NCBI GenBank assembly: GCA_013287475.1
Contig: JABDDT010000003.1
Location: 22,886 to 86,885 of the forward strand
Source: Bacteroidota bacterium
GTDB taxonomy: Bacteria > Bacteroidota > Bacteroidia > Chitinophagales > Chitinophagaceae
Direction: 5' to 3'
Length of the DNA stretch: 64,000 nucleotides
Each line of letters starts with the position of its first letter. Position 1 is the stretch's first letter. The notes under the pieces are model-generated. The model was given only the letters and a program-made list of their open reading frames with translations, searched no databases and was not told the DNA's origin. Below are positions 17,295-25,669 of this stretch, in pieces. The position numbers and the translations under genes are program-made.

Positions 17295-18209
17295 TTATTC
17301 GTTTGTAAACCTTTTAATAATGCGTTTCCCGATCATATTGATTACAACGGTCACAAGAAATAAAACAAGACCCAATTCAATCAGGGCAGATAAATATACC
17401 GCATGATCTGCTTCGGTAAATTCATTGGCAATGACACTGGCCATCGTATTCCCGGGGGCAAAAATACTGGTAGGGATTAGACTGGTATTTCCAATTACCA
17501 TGGTAACTGCCATGGTTTCTCCAAGTGCCCTGCCTAGTGAAAGTAAAATGCCTGCAAATAATCCGGATTTAGTATATGGCAGTATTACATTAGTAAGTAC
17601 TTCATATCTTGTTGCACCCAAAGAATAAGCCGCCTCCTTTAAAGGCGAAGGAACCAGTCGAATCATTTCCCGACCAAGAGATGCTGCATATGGAATGATC
17701 ATGACGGCGAGAATCAGGGAAGCTGTAAAAATGCCAATCCCATAAGGCAAAATACCCAATTTCATTTCTAATGAACGAACCAGTGGAACAAGAACCAGCA
17801 ATCCCCAGAATCCATAAATTACGGAAGGAACAGCTGCAATAAGTTCTACGGTGTTTTTTAAAAAATTTGAAAGCCATCCTTTAGGATTGTATTCTCCAAG
17901 GTAAACGGCAATAGCAAATGAAAATGGAATTGAAATGATCAAAGCCAGAAAAGAGGTAAGTACGGTACCCAGCAAAAAAGGTGCAGCACCGTAAATATTA
18001 TTAACAGGATCCCAGGTCGTTCCCCACAAATATTTTAAACCCAGGGATCTGATAGACGGGACCGACTCAATTATAAGTGTGAGAAGAATGCCAAGGACCA
18101 GTATGACCATGGCTGCACCGATGATAACAAGTGATCGTTTAAAAAGCGATTCAGCCCTTATCTGGCCGTTAGAATTCTTCCTTTTGCTGATTCTCTTTAT
18201 TTCGTCCAT
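17295..18209 (-). CDS. pstC: Phosphate ABC transporter permease PstC
   Basis: 304 aa with six predicted membrane spans and the EAA loop SPLKEAAYSLGATRYEVLTNVILP followed by LGRALGETMAVTMVIGNT, typical of PstC. An N-terminal extension of about 25 polar residues precedes the first span. It is separated from pstS by 85 nt that hold a long perfect hairpin, so its expression may be set below that of PstS. Confidence 0.96.
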   Translation of the reverse strand: MDEIKRISKRKNSNGQIRAESLFKRSLVIIGAAMVILVLGILLTLIIESVPSIRSLGLKYLWGTTWDPVNNIYGAAPFLLGTVLTSFLALIISIPFSFAIAVYLGEYNPKGWLSNFLKNTVELIAAVPSVIYGFWGLLVLVPLVRSLEMKLGILPYGIGIFTASLILAVMIIPYAASLGREMIRLVPSPLKEAAYSLGATRYEVLTNVILPYTKSGLFAGILLSLGRALGETMAVTMVIGNTSLIPTSIFAPGNTMASVIANEFTEADHAVYLSALIELGLVLFLVTVVINMIGKRIIKRFTNE

Positions 18210-18218
18210 ACTCTACTC

Positions 18219-18294
18219 AATTGTTAATTGCAAAATTGTTAATTGTTAATGCTAACTAATATCATTAACAATTAACAATTGACAATTGACAATT
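18219..18294. repeat. Heptamer array, family D (AATTRAC), forming a perfect 18-bp hairpin between pstS and pstC
   Basis: Units of the type attaaca/attgaca repeat at 7-nt spacing on both sides of an 11-nt loop. Arms 18234-18251 (AATTGTTAATTGTTAATG) and 18263-18280 pair perfectly, with further imperfect pairing outside. The array begins directly after the pstS stop (18295-18297). There is no GC-rich stem or T-run, so it is not a standard terminator; an RNA-stability or attenuation role is plausible. Confidence 0.75.
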
Positions 18295-19368
18295 TTATAA
18301 AATCGGCTTCCCATTGTAAGTGGCAGATTTCAATATTTTCTCTGCTACTTTCAATGCTTCCTTAGAAAGAGGTGAATAGTTTAGAGGTTCAGCAAATTGT
18401 TGTCCCTCATGAATATTCCACCACATTAATTTCATGAGTTTGGTTGCACGGTCCTGAGAGCGGCCATTATAATTCTGTTCCTTGTAAATCAACGCCCATG
18501 TAAAACCACTGATCGGATATCCGTCCGGTGCATCCGTATCTGTAATAAAGATTTTTGAATCATCAGGCAGTTTTACATTTCCCGCCGCAGTCACAGAAGC
18601 AATGGAAGGTATGATAAAATTTCCTTTTTTGTTTTTGATTTTAGCATAGTCAAGCTTATTCTGCAATGCGTAAATAAGCTCAACATATCCTATAGCGCCC
18701 GGTGTTTGTTTTACAAGACCGGAAACGCCTTCACTTCCTTTTCCACCCAAACCAGCAGGCCAGTTAACTGCCCCCCCGCTTCCTACTTTGGTTTTCCAAT
18801 CAGAACTTACTTTAGACAGATAATTTGTAAAGATATTAGTAGTCCCGCTGCCATCAGAACGGTGCGCTACCAGGATTGGGAAAGCTGGTATATCAACACC
18901 TTTATTTATTGCAATAATTCTTGGATCGTTCCAGATTTTAATGTTTCCGAGAAAAATATCAGCTATGATATCGGGTGTAAGGCTAATAAGATTATTATTT
19001 CCAGGAAGATTGTATGTAATTACGACTGCACCCGAAGCCTGTGGAATATGCAGAACAGGTACTCCTATTTTTGTACTCTGCTCATCATTCAACGGTCCAT
19101 CTGATGCGCCAAAGTCAATCGTTTTATTGGTCAGTTGTAAAATGCCTCCTCCTGATCCAATACTTTGATAGTTTACCTGAATACCTGTTTTCTGATTATA
19201 ATCTGCAAAAATTTTAGAATACAGTGGATTGATGAATGAACTTCCTGCACCAAGGATAGTTTTATCATCTGCCTGGGCCTCAACCTTTGTTTGAATTCCG
19301 GTGATAGCGGTCATTACCAAAGCAAAGGCGGTCAGGCTTTGTTTAAAGATCTCTAAAAACTTTTTCAT
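18295..19368 (-). CDS. pstS: Phosphate-binding protein PstS
   Basis: 357 aa. An N-terminal signal peptide ends near residue 31 (VEAQADD). Ligand motifs of the family are present: LGAGSSFINPLY, QSIGSGGG, IDFGASDGPL, and RSDGSGTTNIF. It captures Pi in the periplasm for PstCA. It follows the porin gene by 30 nt and precedes a large hairpin, an arrangement that would give more binding protein than permease. Confidence 0.97.
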   Translation of the reverse strand: MKKFLEIFKQSLTAFALVMTAITGIQTKVEAQADDKTILGAGSSFINPLYSKIFADYNQKTGIQVNYQSIGSGGGILQLTNKTIDFGASDGPLNDEQSTKIGVPVLHIPQASGAVVITYNLPGNNNLISLTPDIIADIFLGNIKIWNDPRIIAINKGVDIPAFPILVAHRSDGSGTTNIFTNYLSKVSSDWKTKVGSGGAVNWPAGLGGKGSEGVSGLVKQTPGAIGYVELIYALQNKLDYAKIKNKKGNFIIPSIASVTAAGNVKLPDDSKIFITDTDAPDGYPISGFTWALIYKEQNYNGRSQDRATKLMKLMWWNIHEGQQFAEPLNYSPLSKEALKVAEKILKSATYNGKPIL

Positions 19369-19398
19369 GTTTTGTTTTTTATGTTGTGGTTAAAATTT

Positions 19399-20784
19399 CT
19401 AGAAACCGCCATTATCATAATTTTTTCCGAACGCGAAAAAGAAAGTCAACCTCCAAACTATATCATGGTCTTTATTTGATACGAGCTGAGATGAATAACT
19501 GTTATACCAGACATTCGGCATAAAGTGCACACGGGCGGCCGGTTTAAAATCAAGACCGGCAGTAAAAAATTGTTGTTTATATGTCTGATCACCTGTTGTA
19601 GTGTAAGTAACAGATGGGGTAGCTGCATTATAATTATAAACAGTATGGAATGAGTTATCGTTGTAGTTGCTGGTATTACCGGCGTATTTGGTTGAAATGC
19701 TGGTATTTACGTAATTGTTTGGATTATAAAAATCATACCTGACAAAGAATCTAAGTTTATTCTTAACGATGTCTCCGTGAATATACATAGACAGTCCTGA
19801 AGGGGTAGTACTTAAAGTGTCAGCACCACCCACTGTAAAAGTTTCAATGTTATCGTTCTTCAGGTTGTTTATAAACCCTTCAACTCCGATCGTAAAACCT
19901 GACCCCGGGTTCATACTTTTATCAGTTGCTGAACTATTCCAGGCAATAAAACCTTTTAACATCTGGCGGGAATGATGCCAGGTGGTAATCCAGTTCAGCC
20001 TCTGATAATCAGCATAAAAATCAACTACGATATGCTTATGAGCAAAATATCCATAAACGTCGCCATAAAACCATTTGAAAGGTGTATAATCCGGTTTGTC
20101 ACTTGTCCCGTTTGCAGCCAACAGGTTATATCCAAAGTTTTTAGTCTCTGGATCAAATACTCCTTGTAAGGCAACACCGAAATCATATGAAGGAGTACGA
20201 CGGATATCTGCGATTGTTCTTTCAATCGACCTGTAGCTCCAGACTTTTTCTGTTATACCAGGAAAAGCGGGTGTTGACATTTCACCTACAACCAGGTCGG
20301 TTCCTTTCCATATCCCTTTCCAACGAACGTTCATATTTTTAATATAGAAAGTCATTTTCTGATTAGTCAATAAATCTCCTGTTGAGTTACCGGCTGCGAA
20401 CGTAGTAGTTGTACCTGCTGCACTTCCTACAGGAGGAGCACCTGGAGGAAAATTATCTTCTGCAGCTAACAAGAGTTCAGCAGAGAATTTTTTAGAAATG
20501 TTATAGTCATACCCTAAATAGATACGACGAAACTGGAACATGCTGGTTTGTGCTCTGATACCTGTGTACTGGTTGCTTCCACCTCTGGATAAGGAGTCGG
20601 AATGTGACTTATAAGCAAAGTCGCCAAAAGCATAACCCCAAATACGCCCGGAGCCTTCTGCTCCAGAGCGGAAAAGAGAATCATTATTTAAAGCAGACTG
20701 TGCTCTGGAAGAATTTATTAAAAAAACAGACAGGAAAACAGAAACTGAAATTCTGAATAGCGTTTTGGTGAATCGACTTCTCAT
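19399..20784 (-). CDS. Outer-membrane porin of the phosphate operon
   Basis: About 461 aa from ATG 20784, where the signal peptide MRSRFTKTLFRISVSVFLSV begins; the track's 20817 start adds 11 residues without support. The barrel has many aromatic-ended strands (FQFRRIYLGYDYNI, LRFFVRYDFYNPNNYV) and ends VWRLTFFFAFGKNYD. As first gene ahead of pstS it is probably the outer-membrane route for phosphate, analogous to OprO/OprP, though homology is not certain. Directly upstream lies a four-unit Pho-box-like repeat. Confidence 0.85.
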   Translation of the reverse strand: MRSRFTKTLFRISVSVFLSVFLINSSRAQSALNNDSLFRSGAEGSGRIWGYAFGDFAYKSHSDSLSRGGSNQYTGIRAQTSMFQFRRIYLGYDYNISKKFSAELLLAAEDNFPPGAPPVGSAAGTTTTFAAGNSTGDLLTNQKMTFYIKNMNVRWKGIWKGTDLVVGEMSTPAFPGITEKVWSYRSIERTIADIRRTPSYDFGVALQGVFDPETKNFGYNLLAANGTSDKPDYTPFKWFYGDVYGYFAHKHIVVDFYADYQRLNWITTWHHSRQMLKGFIAWNSSATDKSMNPGSGFTIGVEGFINNLKNDNIETFTVGGADTLSTTPSGLSMYIHGDIVKNKLRFFVRYDFYNPNNYVNTSISTKYAGNTSNYNDNSFHTVYNYNAATPSVTYTTTGDQTYKQQFFTAGLDFKPAARVHFMPNVWYNSYSSQLVSNKDHDIVWRLTFFFAFGKNYDNGGF

Positions 20785-20831
20785 AAAAACTTGTTTTAAG
20801 AATTGATTTGGTAGCAAAAGACGTTAGGTCC

Positions 20832-20870
20832 TGTGAATGGAATGTTATGTGAATATGACCAAAATGTTAA
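20832..20870 (-). promoter_or_regulatory. Pho-box-like direct repeat upstream of the pst operon
   Basis: On the minus strand four hexamers, TTAACA, GTCATA, ATAACA and TTCACA, are spaced at exactly 11 nt (complements at 20865, 20854, 20843 and 20832). This is the format of the TT(A/C/T)A(C/T)A-N5 direct repeats bound by PhoP/PhoB-family response regulators in Bacillus. It lies about 50-85 bp before the porin ATG, so it is a strong candidate for phosphate-starvation activation. Confidence 0.65.
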
Positions 20871-20975
20871 CAGATTTATATACAGCCCCCAATCAGGGAC
20901 TAAATATGCTGTTCACAAATTCTTAATAATTTGATAACCTGAAAATGCCTGTAAAAATCGGGACGCTTCGAATGG

Positions 20976-20983
20976 TATATTTG
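20976..20983 (+). promoter_or_regulatory. Putative -7 element of the gene at 21008
   Basis: TATATTTG is an exact TAnnTTTG match 24 nt before ATG 21008, giving a leader of about 20 nt. No TTG is found at the expected -33 spacing, so an activator may be needed; the divergent Pho-box-like repeat lies about 105 bp upstream. Confidence 0.35.
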
Positions 20984-21007
20984 AAATAAACCAGTGCTTT
21001 GGATACC

Positions 21008-21928
21008 ATGCAGCGATATTCAGAAAACCAGATCCGGACGCTTCATTCTGAATTCAGGAGTCATAAGAAATATGCTGATAAATTAGCGTTTTTTGATCAA
21101 TTCTTTGGCATTATACCTTTTTCATTCCCTGATTTTGATCCCCGTCTTCGTTTTTTCTTTCAAAAAGAAAAAACAGATGAACTGGCAGAGATTTACAGGA
21201 ATGAAAGAAACAATCCTGGTCTTACAGAAAGAAAATTCTTTTTCGGTGAAAACTTTATTTTCAACATCAAACCTGCTAATTCAAACAGTGCTGCTTATAG
21301 TAATTATATTCTATCGAGTTTTCTTTCCCGTAGTCCGGTTTTTGAAGATTGGATCCGGCAAAATGTATCCAATGAGAGCTCCGTTGAGTCGTTATTAGAT
21401 GAGGCAAACGGTACAATTAACAAAATTGAATATTGCATATACAATGAATATGACAAAAGTTTCAAGCTTCAATGTATGTCGGTATTTTTCAAAGGCTTTT
21501 ATGATGCCTTTAGCAACCGTGTAAACCTTCCTGGTAAGAAAAGAAAGTTTATTGAACTTTATTTATACGCTCAGGGAATAATTTATTCAAATTATATAGG
21601 CTCATTAAAAAGAGCTTTATATGTTGATTTCCTTATTCCGGCCGACCAGCAAAAGTCAGCGAATCTTGACCTGCCAGCCAAACTGGATTTGATGAATGAA
21701 TTGGGAATTATAGATTTTCTGAAAACCAGATATTCTGGAATGGATACAGTTTCATTTGAAAATAAAATGGCGGAAATTCTCTGCCTACTGACCGGAGAAT
21801 ATACAGGTCAAAAAGAATCTATTCTCAAAATCCTTTCAACTATGAACAGGCAAGGTAAAAACGAAATCCTGAAAAGAGCATCATCCGGCTTTTATAACAA
21901 AACCCCGAACTCAATTGCAAGAAAATAA
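21008..21928 (+). CDS. Uncharacterised protein
   Basis: 306 aa from ATG 21008 (the track uses a TTG three codons earlier). No signal peptide or membrane segment; rich in Phe, Tyr, Lys and Asn, mostly helical, with motifs such as FFDQFFGIIPFSFPDFDPRLRFFF and IELYLYAQGIIYSNY. I do not recognise the family. It is divergent from the pst operon and shares its regulatory region, so co-regulation with phosphate is possible but unproven. Confidence 0.7.
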   Translation: MQRYSENQIRTLHSEFRSHKKYADKLAFFDQFFGIIPFSFPDFDPRLRFFFQKEKTDELAEIYRNERNNPGLTERKFFFGENFIFNIKPANSNSAAYSNYILSSFLSRSPVFEDWIRQNVSNESSVESLLDEANGTINKIEYCIYNEYDKSFKLQCMSVFFKGFYDAFSNRVNLPGKKRKFIELYLYAQGIIYSNYIGSLKRALYVDFLIPADQQKSANLDLPAKLDLMNELGIIDFLKTRYSGMDTVSFENKMAEILCLLTGEYTGQKESILKILSTMNRQGKNEILKRASSGFYNKTPNSIARK

Positions 21929-21936
21929 ATAATCAA

Positions 21937-22284
21937 TTATAAGGAGAAACTTTTAGGTTGCGCCATTTGGGCATCCTGAGCATCCAGGACAGTTTTTAAT
22001 TCCTTATTAATTTCAGGAATTCCGAATTCAGGAGAATTCAATTCAGCCTCCTCAGAATAAGATTTATCATACCATTTTCCATCAGAAACAGTCTTATAGA
22101 ATTTTAATTTCATCTGTTCTCCTTTCAAAGGACTGTCGAAAAAAACATAATACTCGACCAGGGGCAATTTGTCAACCGAAACAGAATACAAGCCTTCGCG
22201 TAAGATAACCAGGGAATAGGGAGACTTTCTAACCTTAGCTATCCTGTTTACTATTGGAAAGTGAAGCTGGAATTCTTGTTGCAT
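21937..22284 (-). CDS. Uncharacterised small protein
   Basis: 115 aa, soluble, acidic C-terminus ending DAQDAQMAQPKSFSL. N-terminal part has beta-strand character (YSLVILREGLYSVSVDKLPLVEYYVFFDSP). No known domain seen. It is convergent with the unknown gene at 21008 and only 8 nt from it. A coherent amphipathic pattern supports coding. Confidence 0.55.
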   Translation of the reverse strand: MQQEFQLHFPIVNRIAKVRKSPYSLVILREGLYSVSVDKLPLVEYYVFFDSPLKGEQMKLKFYKTVSDGKWYDKSYSEEAELNSPEFGIPEINKELKTVLDAQDAQMAQPKSFSL

Positions 22285-22565
22285 ATAGGAAAATGATTGT
22301 TAAACAACTGCAAAATAGTGCCGTAACCCCACAAGCCATATTAATTTAATGTTACCAAATTGTTTCCTCCTGCCTGTAAGCGGGTTATTGGAATGAACTT
22401 CAGGTATATACCCTATTAACAGGTTTTTGCCCGATGATCTCTTTAATCCCGTAAAAACAAGTTCTGGGCCAATATGATAGAAGTTAACCGTCAATTAATT
22501 ACAATAAGCTGAATAAGTGGCATTTGGAGTATAAATATTAACATTGTGGATCTTAATTAGAATTC
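22285..22565. other. Non-coding gap
   Basis: About 280 nt between a minus-strand gene start and the GNAT gene. The 64-codon minus-strand ORF here lacks a recognisable domain and is treated as chance. No repeats or hairpins of note. Confidence 0.4.
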
Positions 22566-22844
22566 GTGGATATTCCTGTTGTCAATAACACTGAACGTAA
22601 ACAGTTCGAAATACATCAAGATGGCGAAACTGCGGTACTTCAATACCGGTTTCATGATGGGCATATCTGGCTCATGCATACTGAAGTTCCCAAAAATCTC
22701 GAGGGAAAAGGTATTGCTTCAACCCTGGCGCATTATGCCCTGGAATGGGCAAAAGAAAATAATATGAAAGCAAAAGTACTTTGTCCATTTGTAGCCATTT
22801 ATTTAAAAAGACATCCGGAGTACAATGAGTATGTCGTTAAATAA
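22566..22844 (+). CDS. Small GNAT-fold N-acetyltransferase (YjdJ type)
   Basis: 92 aa from GTG. The compact GNAT layout is visible: ERKQFEIHQDGETAVLQYRF, then WLMHTEVPKNLEGKGIASTLAHYALEWAKEN with the acetyl-CoA pyrophosphate loop (LEGKGIAS), and a terminal VLCPFVAIYLKRHPEY that is characteristic of the short YjdJ/Gtt-like group. The GTG is preferred because an in-frame TAA lies 12 nt upstream and the next ATG would remove the first strands. The hydrolase gene follows at once. Confidence 0.85.
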   Translation: MDIPVVNNTERKQFEIHQDGETAVLQYRFHDGHIWLMHTEVPKNLEGKGIASTLAHYALEWAKENNMKAKVLCPFVAIYLKRHPEYNEYVVK

Positions 22845-22851
22845 AATCAGC

Positions 22852-23745
22852 ATGATCAAAACAAGAATGCCTCTCACCATTACAATAAAAATTAAATTCT
22901 TTTTATTGATCCCGGCATTGGTTTCATGCAATATAAGTTTGCTCCATGCACAATCTGATTCTCTGGTACTTCCGTTGTGGAAAAATGGCGCTCCGGGTTT
23001 TGAAAACAGGAAAAATGAACCAGAGGAAGCTAAGGACTACTGGATAAAGAATATTAATAATCCTTCCATCACTGTTTTTTTCCCGCCTCCTGAAATCGCA
23101 AATGGAACCGCCGTATTAATTTGTCCGGGTGGCGGTTTTAGACTCCTTGTGTTTAAAGCCGAAGGTATTGATCCCGCTAAATTTTTAAATAAACTGGGTA
23201 TTACCGCGATTATCCTGAAATACAGGTTACCACGCGAAACAAATTCACCTTATTCATTGGATAAACAGCCGGCAGAAGATGCAAACAGGGCCATGCGCCT
23301 GGTAAGAAGTCATGCGCAGGAATGGAAAATTGATACCAGTCGCCTGGGTATGATGGGTTTTTCGGCCGGAGGGGAGGTGGTTGACGCCATCGCATATAAT
23401 GCCGGAGGAGGAAATTCGCAGGCTCCCGATCCCATCGATCGTTTGAATGGACGGCCAGATTTTATTATTCAAATTTATCCGGGACCATTATTCATTCCTG
23501 GTCAGGTTCCAAGCTGGGCTCCTCCGGCCTTCCTGCTTGCGGGCAATGAAGACAGCTGTTGTTCTGTATCAGTAATGAGCTTATTGGAAAAATATCGATT
23601 GGCCAGGGTATCCGTTGAAGCACATATTATTGCTCATGCCGATCATGGTTTTAATATGGGATACAGGTCCGATCTTCAATCCGTAAAATCCTGGCCGCAA
23701 TTGTTGAAAAACTGGCTTCAGGATGCAAAATTGATAAATCGTTAA
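22852..23745 (+). CDS. Secreted alpha/beta-hydrolase (acetylxylan-esterase-like)
   Basis: About 297 aa from ATG 22852; the track start 22825 overlaps the GNAT gene by 20 nt. Signal peptide ends near SLLHAQS. Motifs: oxyanion-hole segment VLICPGGGFRLL, nucleophile elbow MGFSAGGEV, and HADHGFNMG with the catalytic His. The layout WKNGAPGFE...PGGG is that of secreted BD-FAE/acetyl esterases that deacetylate plant polysaccharides. Substrate not determinable. A heptamer array begins 7 nt after the stop. Confidence 0.85.
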   Translation: MIKTRMPLTITIKIKFFLLIPALVSCNISLLHAQSDSLVLPLWKNGAPGFENRKNEPEEAKDYWIKNINNPSITVFFPPPEIANGTAVLICPGGGFRLLVFKAEGIDPAKFLNKLGITAIILKYRLPRETNSPYSLDKQPAEDANRAMRLVRSHAQEWKIDTSRLGMMGFSAGGEVVDAIAYNAGGGNSQAPDPIDRLNGRPDFIIQIYPGPLFIPGQVPSWAPPAFLLAGNEDSCCSVSVMSLLEKYRLARVSVEAHIIAHADHGFNMGYRSDLQSVKSWPQLLKNWLQDAKLINR

Positions 23746-23751
23746 GGTGTT

Positions 23752-23829
23752 TAGGGATATGGGCTATGAGATATGAGATATGGTGTATTGAGTATCCATA
23801 TCTCATAACTTATAGCTCATATATTCCTA
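23752..23829. repeat. Inverted heptamer array, family C (ATATGAG), between convergent genes
   Basis: Units at 7-nt spacing: atatggg, ctatgag, atatgag, atatggt on the left, and the inverse (tatctca, taactta, tagctca, tatattc) on the right, folding into an imperfect stem of about 30 bp. It fills the gap between the esterase stop (23745) and the SPFH stop (23827-23829). The TGA-bearing strand faces each gene's 3' end in turn. Confidence 0.75.
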
Positions 23830-24729
23830 TTTCGTGTCTAAAATAAATTGGGAGCCTGGTTTCCCAATTATGATCACTTTCGCATTGGGAGATTTTGCAA
23901 CTTCAAGTTGAGCTTTTATACTTTCATATTGTAACTGACGGTCGGTTAAACTTTCACTGATGATTCGCTGATAATCCGAAATTCCCTGAGCTTCAACTCT
24001 TTTGCGTTCGGCTTCTTGTCTTTCTTTCTGCAAAACGAATTGCATTTTCTGCGCGTCCTGTTCTGCGGAAATTTTTTGCTCAATACTGGTTTTAACAGCC
24101 TGGGGCAGGGTGATATTCCGGATCAGTAGCTGTTCTAATAACAATCCTCTTTTCCTGAAATCCTCTTCAATACTCTTAAAAATACGGGTCTGGAATTCAT
24201 CCCGCTTATTAGAATAGAGTGAGACGGCATCATAGTAAACGGCATTATCCCGTATCATGGTTCTGGTCAGTGGCCTGACAATTTTATTTGTATAATCAAT
24301 TCCAGTACTACGCAAAATATCCGGAGCGGAAGAAGGCATTACTTTGTATAATACTGTAAGATCCATTACAACTTCCAGTCCATCAGAGGTAAGAACCCTT
24401 ATTGCATCATCTCCTTCTTTAGCTCCTTCATCGCGAACCGCACTCATTGTATAGTTTTCTGTTTTTATATCCAGGCGCTGTACATCGATAAGCGGATTTA
24501 TCAAATGAAGGCCGCTGGAGAGTGTGGTATTCTGGACACTTCCGAAAAGAATCTGGACACCTACTTCCCCTGTACCGATCTGAACAATACAGGAAGAAAG
24601 AAGTCCTATGAGGAAAAGCACAAAACCGATCGCACGTAAATAAATGGCATAAGGAGTGAAAGGCGTTATATGGCGACGGATTACGAATCCAATTATGAGT
24701 ATTAGCAATCCTAAAATAATCAGGGTCAT
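23827..24729 (-). CDS. SPFH/prohibitin-family membrane protein
   Basis: 300 aa. Two N-terminal hydrophobic segments (MTLIILGLLILIIGFVI; YLRAIGFVLFLIGLLSS) are followed by an SPFH domain (IGTGEVGVQILFG ... DGLEVVMDLTVLYKV) and a coiled coil rich in Glu/Lys/Arg (KISAEQDAQKMQFVLQKERQEAERKRVEAQG), ending IIGKPGSQFILDTK. Prohibitin homologues form membrane ring scaffolds that control proteases or microdomains. It is monocistronic here. Confidence 0.92.
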   Translation of the reverse strand: MTLIILGLLILIIGFVIRRHITPFTPYAIYLRAIGFVLFLIGLLSSCIVQIGTGEVGVQILFGSVQNTTLSSGLHLINPLIDVQRLDIKTENYTMSAVRDEGAKEGDDAIRVLTSDGLEVVMDLTVLYKVMPSSAPDILRSTGIDYTNKIVRPLTRTMIRDNAVYYDAVSLYSNKRDEFQTRIFKSIEEDFRKRGLLLEQLLIRNITLPQAVKTSIEQKISAEQDAQKMQFVLQKERQEAERKRVEAQGISDYQRIISESLTDRQLQYESIKAQLEVAKSPNAKVIIIGKPGSQFILDTK

Positions 24730-24763
24730 TTTGAATAGAATTTGTTGAAAAGGTAAGACATAT

Positions 24764-24798
24764 CCGTTGACCGTTGACCGATGGCCGTTGGCCGGTCT
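24764..24798 (+). repeat. Heptamer array, family B (CCGTTGA)
   Basis: Five units: ccgttga, ccgttga, ccgatgg, ccgttgg, ccggtct. It lies between the SPFH start and the terminator of the next minus-strand gene, so unlike most arrays here it does not touch a stop codon in the sense orientation. A related array (complement TTGACGG/TTGGCAG) is at 63445. Confidence 0.75.
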
Positions 24799-24803
24799 AT
24801 TTC

Positions 24804-24833
24804 TAAAAAAAGTTGCCCCCTTTCGGAGGCAAC
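24804..24833 (-). terminator. Rho-independent terminator of the PepSY-like gene
   Basis: GTTGCCTCC-GAAAG-GGGGCAAC-type stem on the minus strand (one mismatch) followed by seven T. It is about 30 nt after the stop of the gene at 24865-25425. Confidence 0.8.
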
Positions 24834-24864
24834 GGGTTGCAGAGGGGTAAGGGTTAATATATTA

Positions 24865-25425
24865 TTATTCCTTGTTTAGATCCTGCATGATTTCCATTTC
24901 ACCATCTTTGCTCACTCTTAAAATCTTGATGCTTGTTTTGTCTTCGAGGTGAACAACATATGCCATACCTTCTGTAGTTTGTACTTCTTCAACAAGAGTA
25001 ATAGCCAAATCAAAATAAGTAGATTTTATAGTTGATCTGATGTCCTTTGGAAGTTTGTCTTCACCATAGAAAAGTAAAGAATATTGCCAGTGGCCTTTTT
25101 TGTCATAAAAAGCTCTGTTTCCATATCCATCTTTTACGAAATAGGATACAAAGCCATTACCATCAGCAAACCACATGGTATTGCTAGCTCCGCTGAACCG
25201 GCTCTGGAAATCCTTGATGGCTTTGGCATTGATGTTTTTTGCATCCGGAATATAAGTTCCCATGAAAGCAGGACTTTCCAAAGCTGCCAAATTGCGAATT
25301 GAAGTCTTAAAGATTTTTGCATCATTGAAAGCAACAGGGTTTTCCGATTTTTCTGCGTAAACGAAGCTGCTGAGCGCTACAATGGAAGTCAATCCAAGTG
25401 AGAGCGCGAATAGGGTTTTTTTCAT
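24865..25425 (-). CDS. Periplasmic PepSY-like (beta-lactamase-inhibitor-like) protein
   Basis: About 186 aa from ATG 25425, where the signal peptide MKKTLFALSLGLTSIVALSSFVYA begins; the track adds 22 unlikely residues. The C-terminal half shows the repeated pattern WADGNGFVSYFVKDGYGNRAFYDKKGHW / DIRSTIKSTYFDLAI / MAYVVHLEDKTSIKILRVSKDGEM, which I read as the PepSY-like fold common in Bacteroidota. Function unknown, probably periplasmic binding. Has its own terminator. Confidence 0.75.
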   Translation of the reverse strand: MKKTLFALSLGLTSIVALSSFVYAEKSENPVAFNDAKIFKTSIRNLAALESPAFMGTYIPDAKNINAKAIKDFQSRFSGASNTMWFADGNGFVSYFVKDGYGNRAFYDKKGHWQYSLLFYGEDKLPKDIRSTIKSTYFDLAITLVEEVQTTEGMAYVVHLEDKTSIKILRVSKDGEMEIMQDLNKE

Positions 25426-25622
25426 TTTTGTAAGGTTTAATTGATTAAAGATTTTTGATCTGAAGGATGGATCAGCGTAGTTTCCACGCATTCACCATAC
25501 GGCTTCATCACAGGGTTCTGAATAATTGGTTACATGAACAGGGTAAGGATGATGGCTATTTGATTCCGGAATGTGTTGTAAATGATTTATCGTAAGTTTT
25601 TGAATGAGGGAAACAGAAATTG

Positions 25623-25652
25623 TTGAACAAGTCCATATTTTTCCTAAATTGG
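25623..25652 (+). promoter_or_regulatory. Putative promoter of the sigma-factor gene
   Basis: TTG at 25623-25625, 19 nt, TAAATTGG at 25645-25652 (one mismatch to TAnnTTTG). The transcript would start near 25656, inside the longer ORF, which supports ATG 25670 as the start. Confidence 0.45.
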
Positions 25653-25669
25653 ATGAAAGACCCACTATA

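Noticed and set aside
22300-22494. 64-codon minus-strand ORF
   Set aside because: No domain, no promoter or conserved start; treated as chance in a non-coding gap.
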